A stretch of DNA of 50,080 nucleotides. Origin: Bacteroidales bacterium UBA3623. Its GTDB lineage: Bacteria; Bacteroidota; Bacteroidia; Bacteroidales; UBA932. Below the pieces are notes generated by a model. The model made no database searches and had not been told where the DNA came from. It worked only from the letters and a program-made list of their open reading frames with translations. The first letter of the stretch is position 1. Every line of letters starts with the position of its first letter. The stretch lies in contig DFLI01000096.1 of NCBI GenBank assembly GCA_002373715.1, positions 1-50,080 of the forward strand, in the 5' to 3' direction. A program made the translations under genes and the position numbers. Below, piece after piece: positions 50,067-50,080 of this stretch.

Positions 50067-50080
50067 AATGAAAAAAGCAG

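Noticed and set aside
1..50080. CRISPR array
   Set aside because: No regularly spaced identical repeats of 24-40 bases were seen and no cas gene is present. The serine and EP repeats are coding.

Overview
The window looks like a chromosomal segment of a fairly G+C-rich member of the order Bacteroidales, probably an uncultured gut lineage. I infer this from promoters of the Bacteroidota type (TTTG or TTG, then about 20 bp, then TAnnTTTG) in front of many genes. The gene content agrees: an S46 dipeptidyl-peptidase, GH29 and GH92 glycosidases, a DUF4922 protein, an acyl-ACP thioesterase, a NamZ muramidase and a CCDC81-type HU protein. I cannot name the genus.

Left chromosomal part (1-29218). 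The 5' part of gyrA, a 41-codon gene with its own signals, and clpC come first, followed by a LolA-like gene that converges with an Lrp-family regulator. The regulator is divergent from a tightly packed methionine operon: metY, metX and a fused aspartate kinase-homoserine dehydrogenase. Next are a nucleoside phosphorylase, a DPP11-type peptidase, nicotinate phosphoribosyltransferase, a fucosidase, nicotinamidase, prfB, a GH92 mannosidase, a serine-rich secreted protein, and murI-namZ. Then come a DUF4922 protein and a minus-strand run of HU-like membrane protein, acyl-ACP thioesterase, AspT-type transporter and Nudix hydrolase.

Integrated island (29248-46153). A 48-bp perfect direct repeat, identical to the 3' part of tRNA-Asn(GTT), bounds about 16.9 kb of visibly more A+T-rich DNA. 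The tRNA at the left end stays intact. A tyrosine integrase sits at the right end. On the minus strand the island carries a Type ISP restriction-modification enzyme of 1637 aa, a GmrSD-like DUF262/DUF1524 protein, a small exported protein, a protein with two HTH motifs followed by a probable SIS domain, an unknown protein, and an HTH protein beside the attachment site. An XRE-family regulator lies upstream of these. On the plus strand is a cassette of small proteins ending in a serine recombinase. A winged-helix protein and a conserved-looking accessory protein follow. I see no relaxase, conjugation, capsid or transposase gene. The best candidate for an undescribed system is the six-gene minus-strand block, in which enzymes suited to unmodified and to modified DNA sit beside an HTH-SIS protein.

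Right chromosomal part (46154-50080). The original-looking tRNA terminator is followed by a potassium channel. A BlaI-type repressor, an M56 protease with a TonB-like tail and a TPR protein form an overlapping operon preceded by a palindromic operator. A repeat element ends the window.
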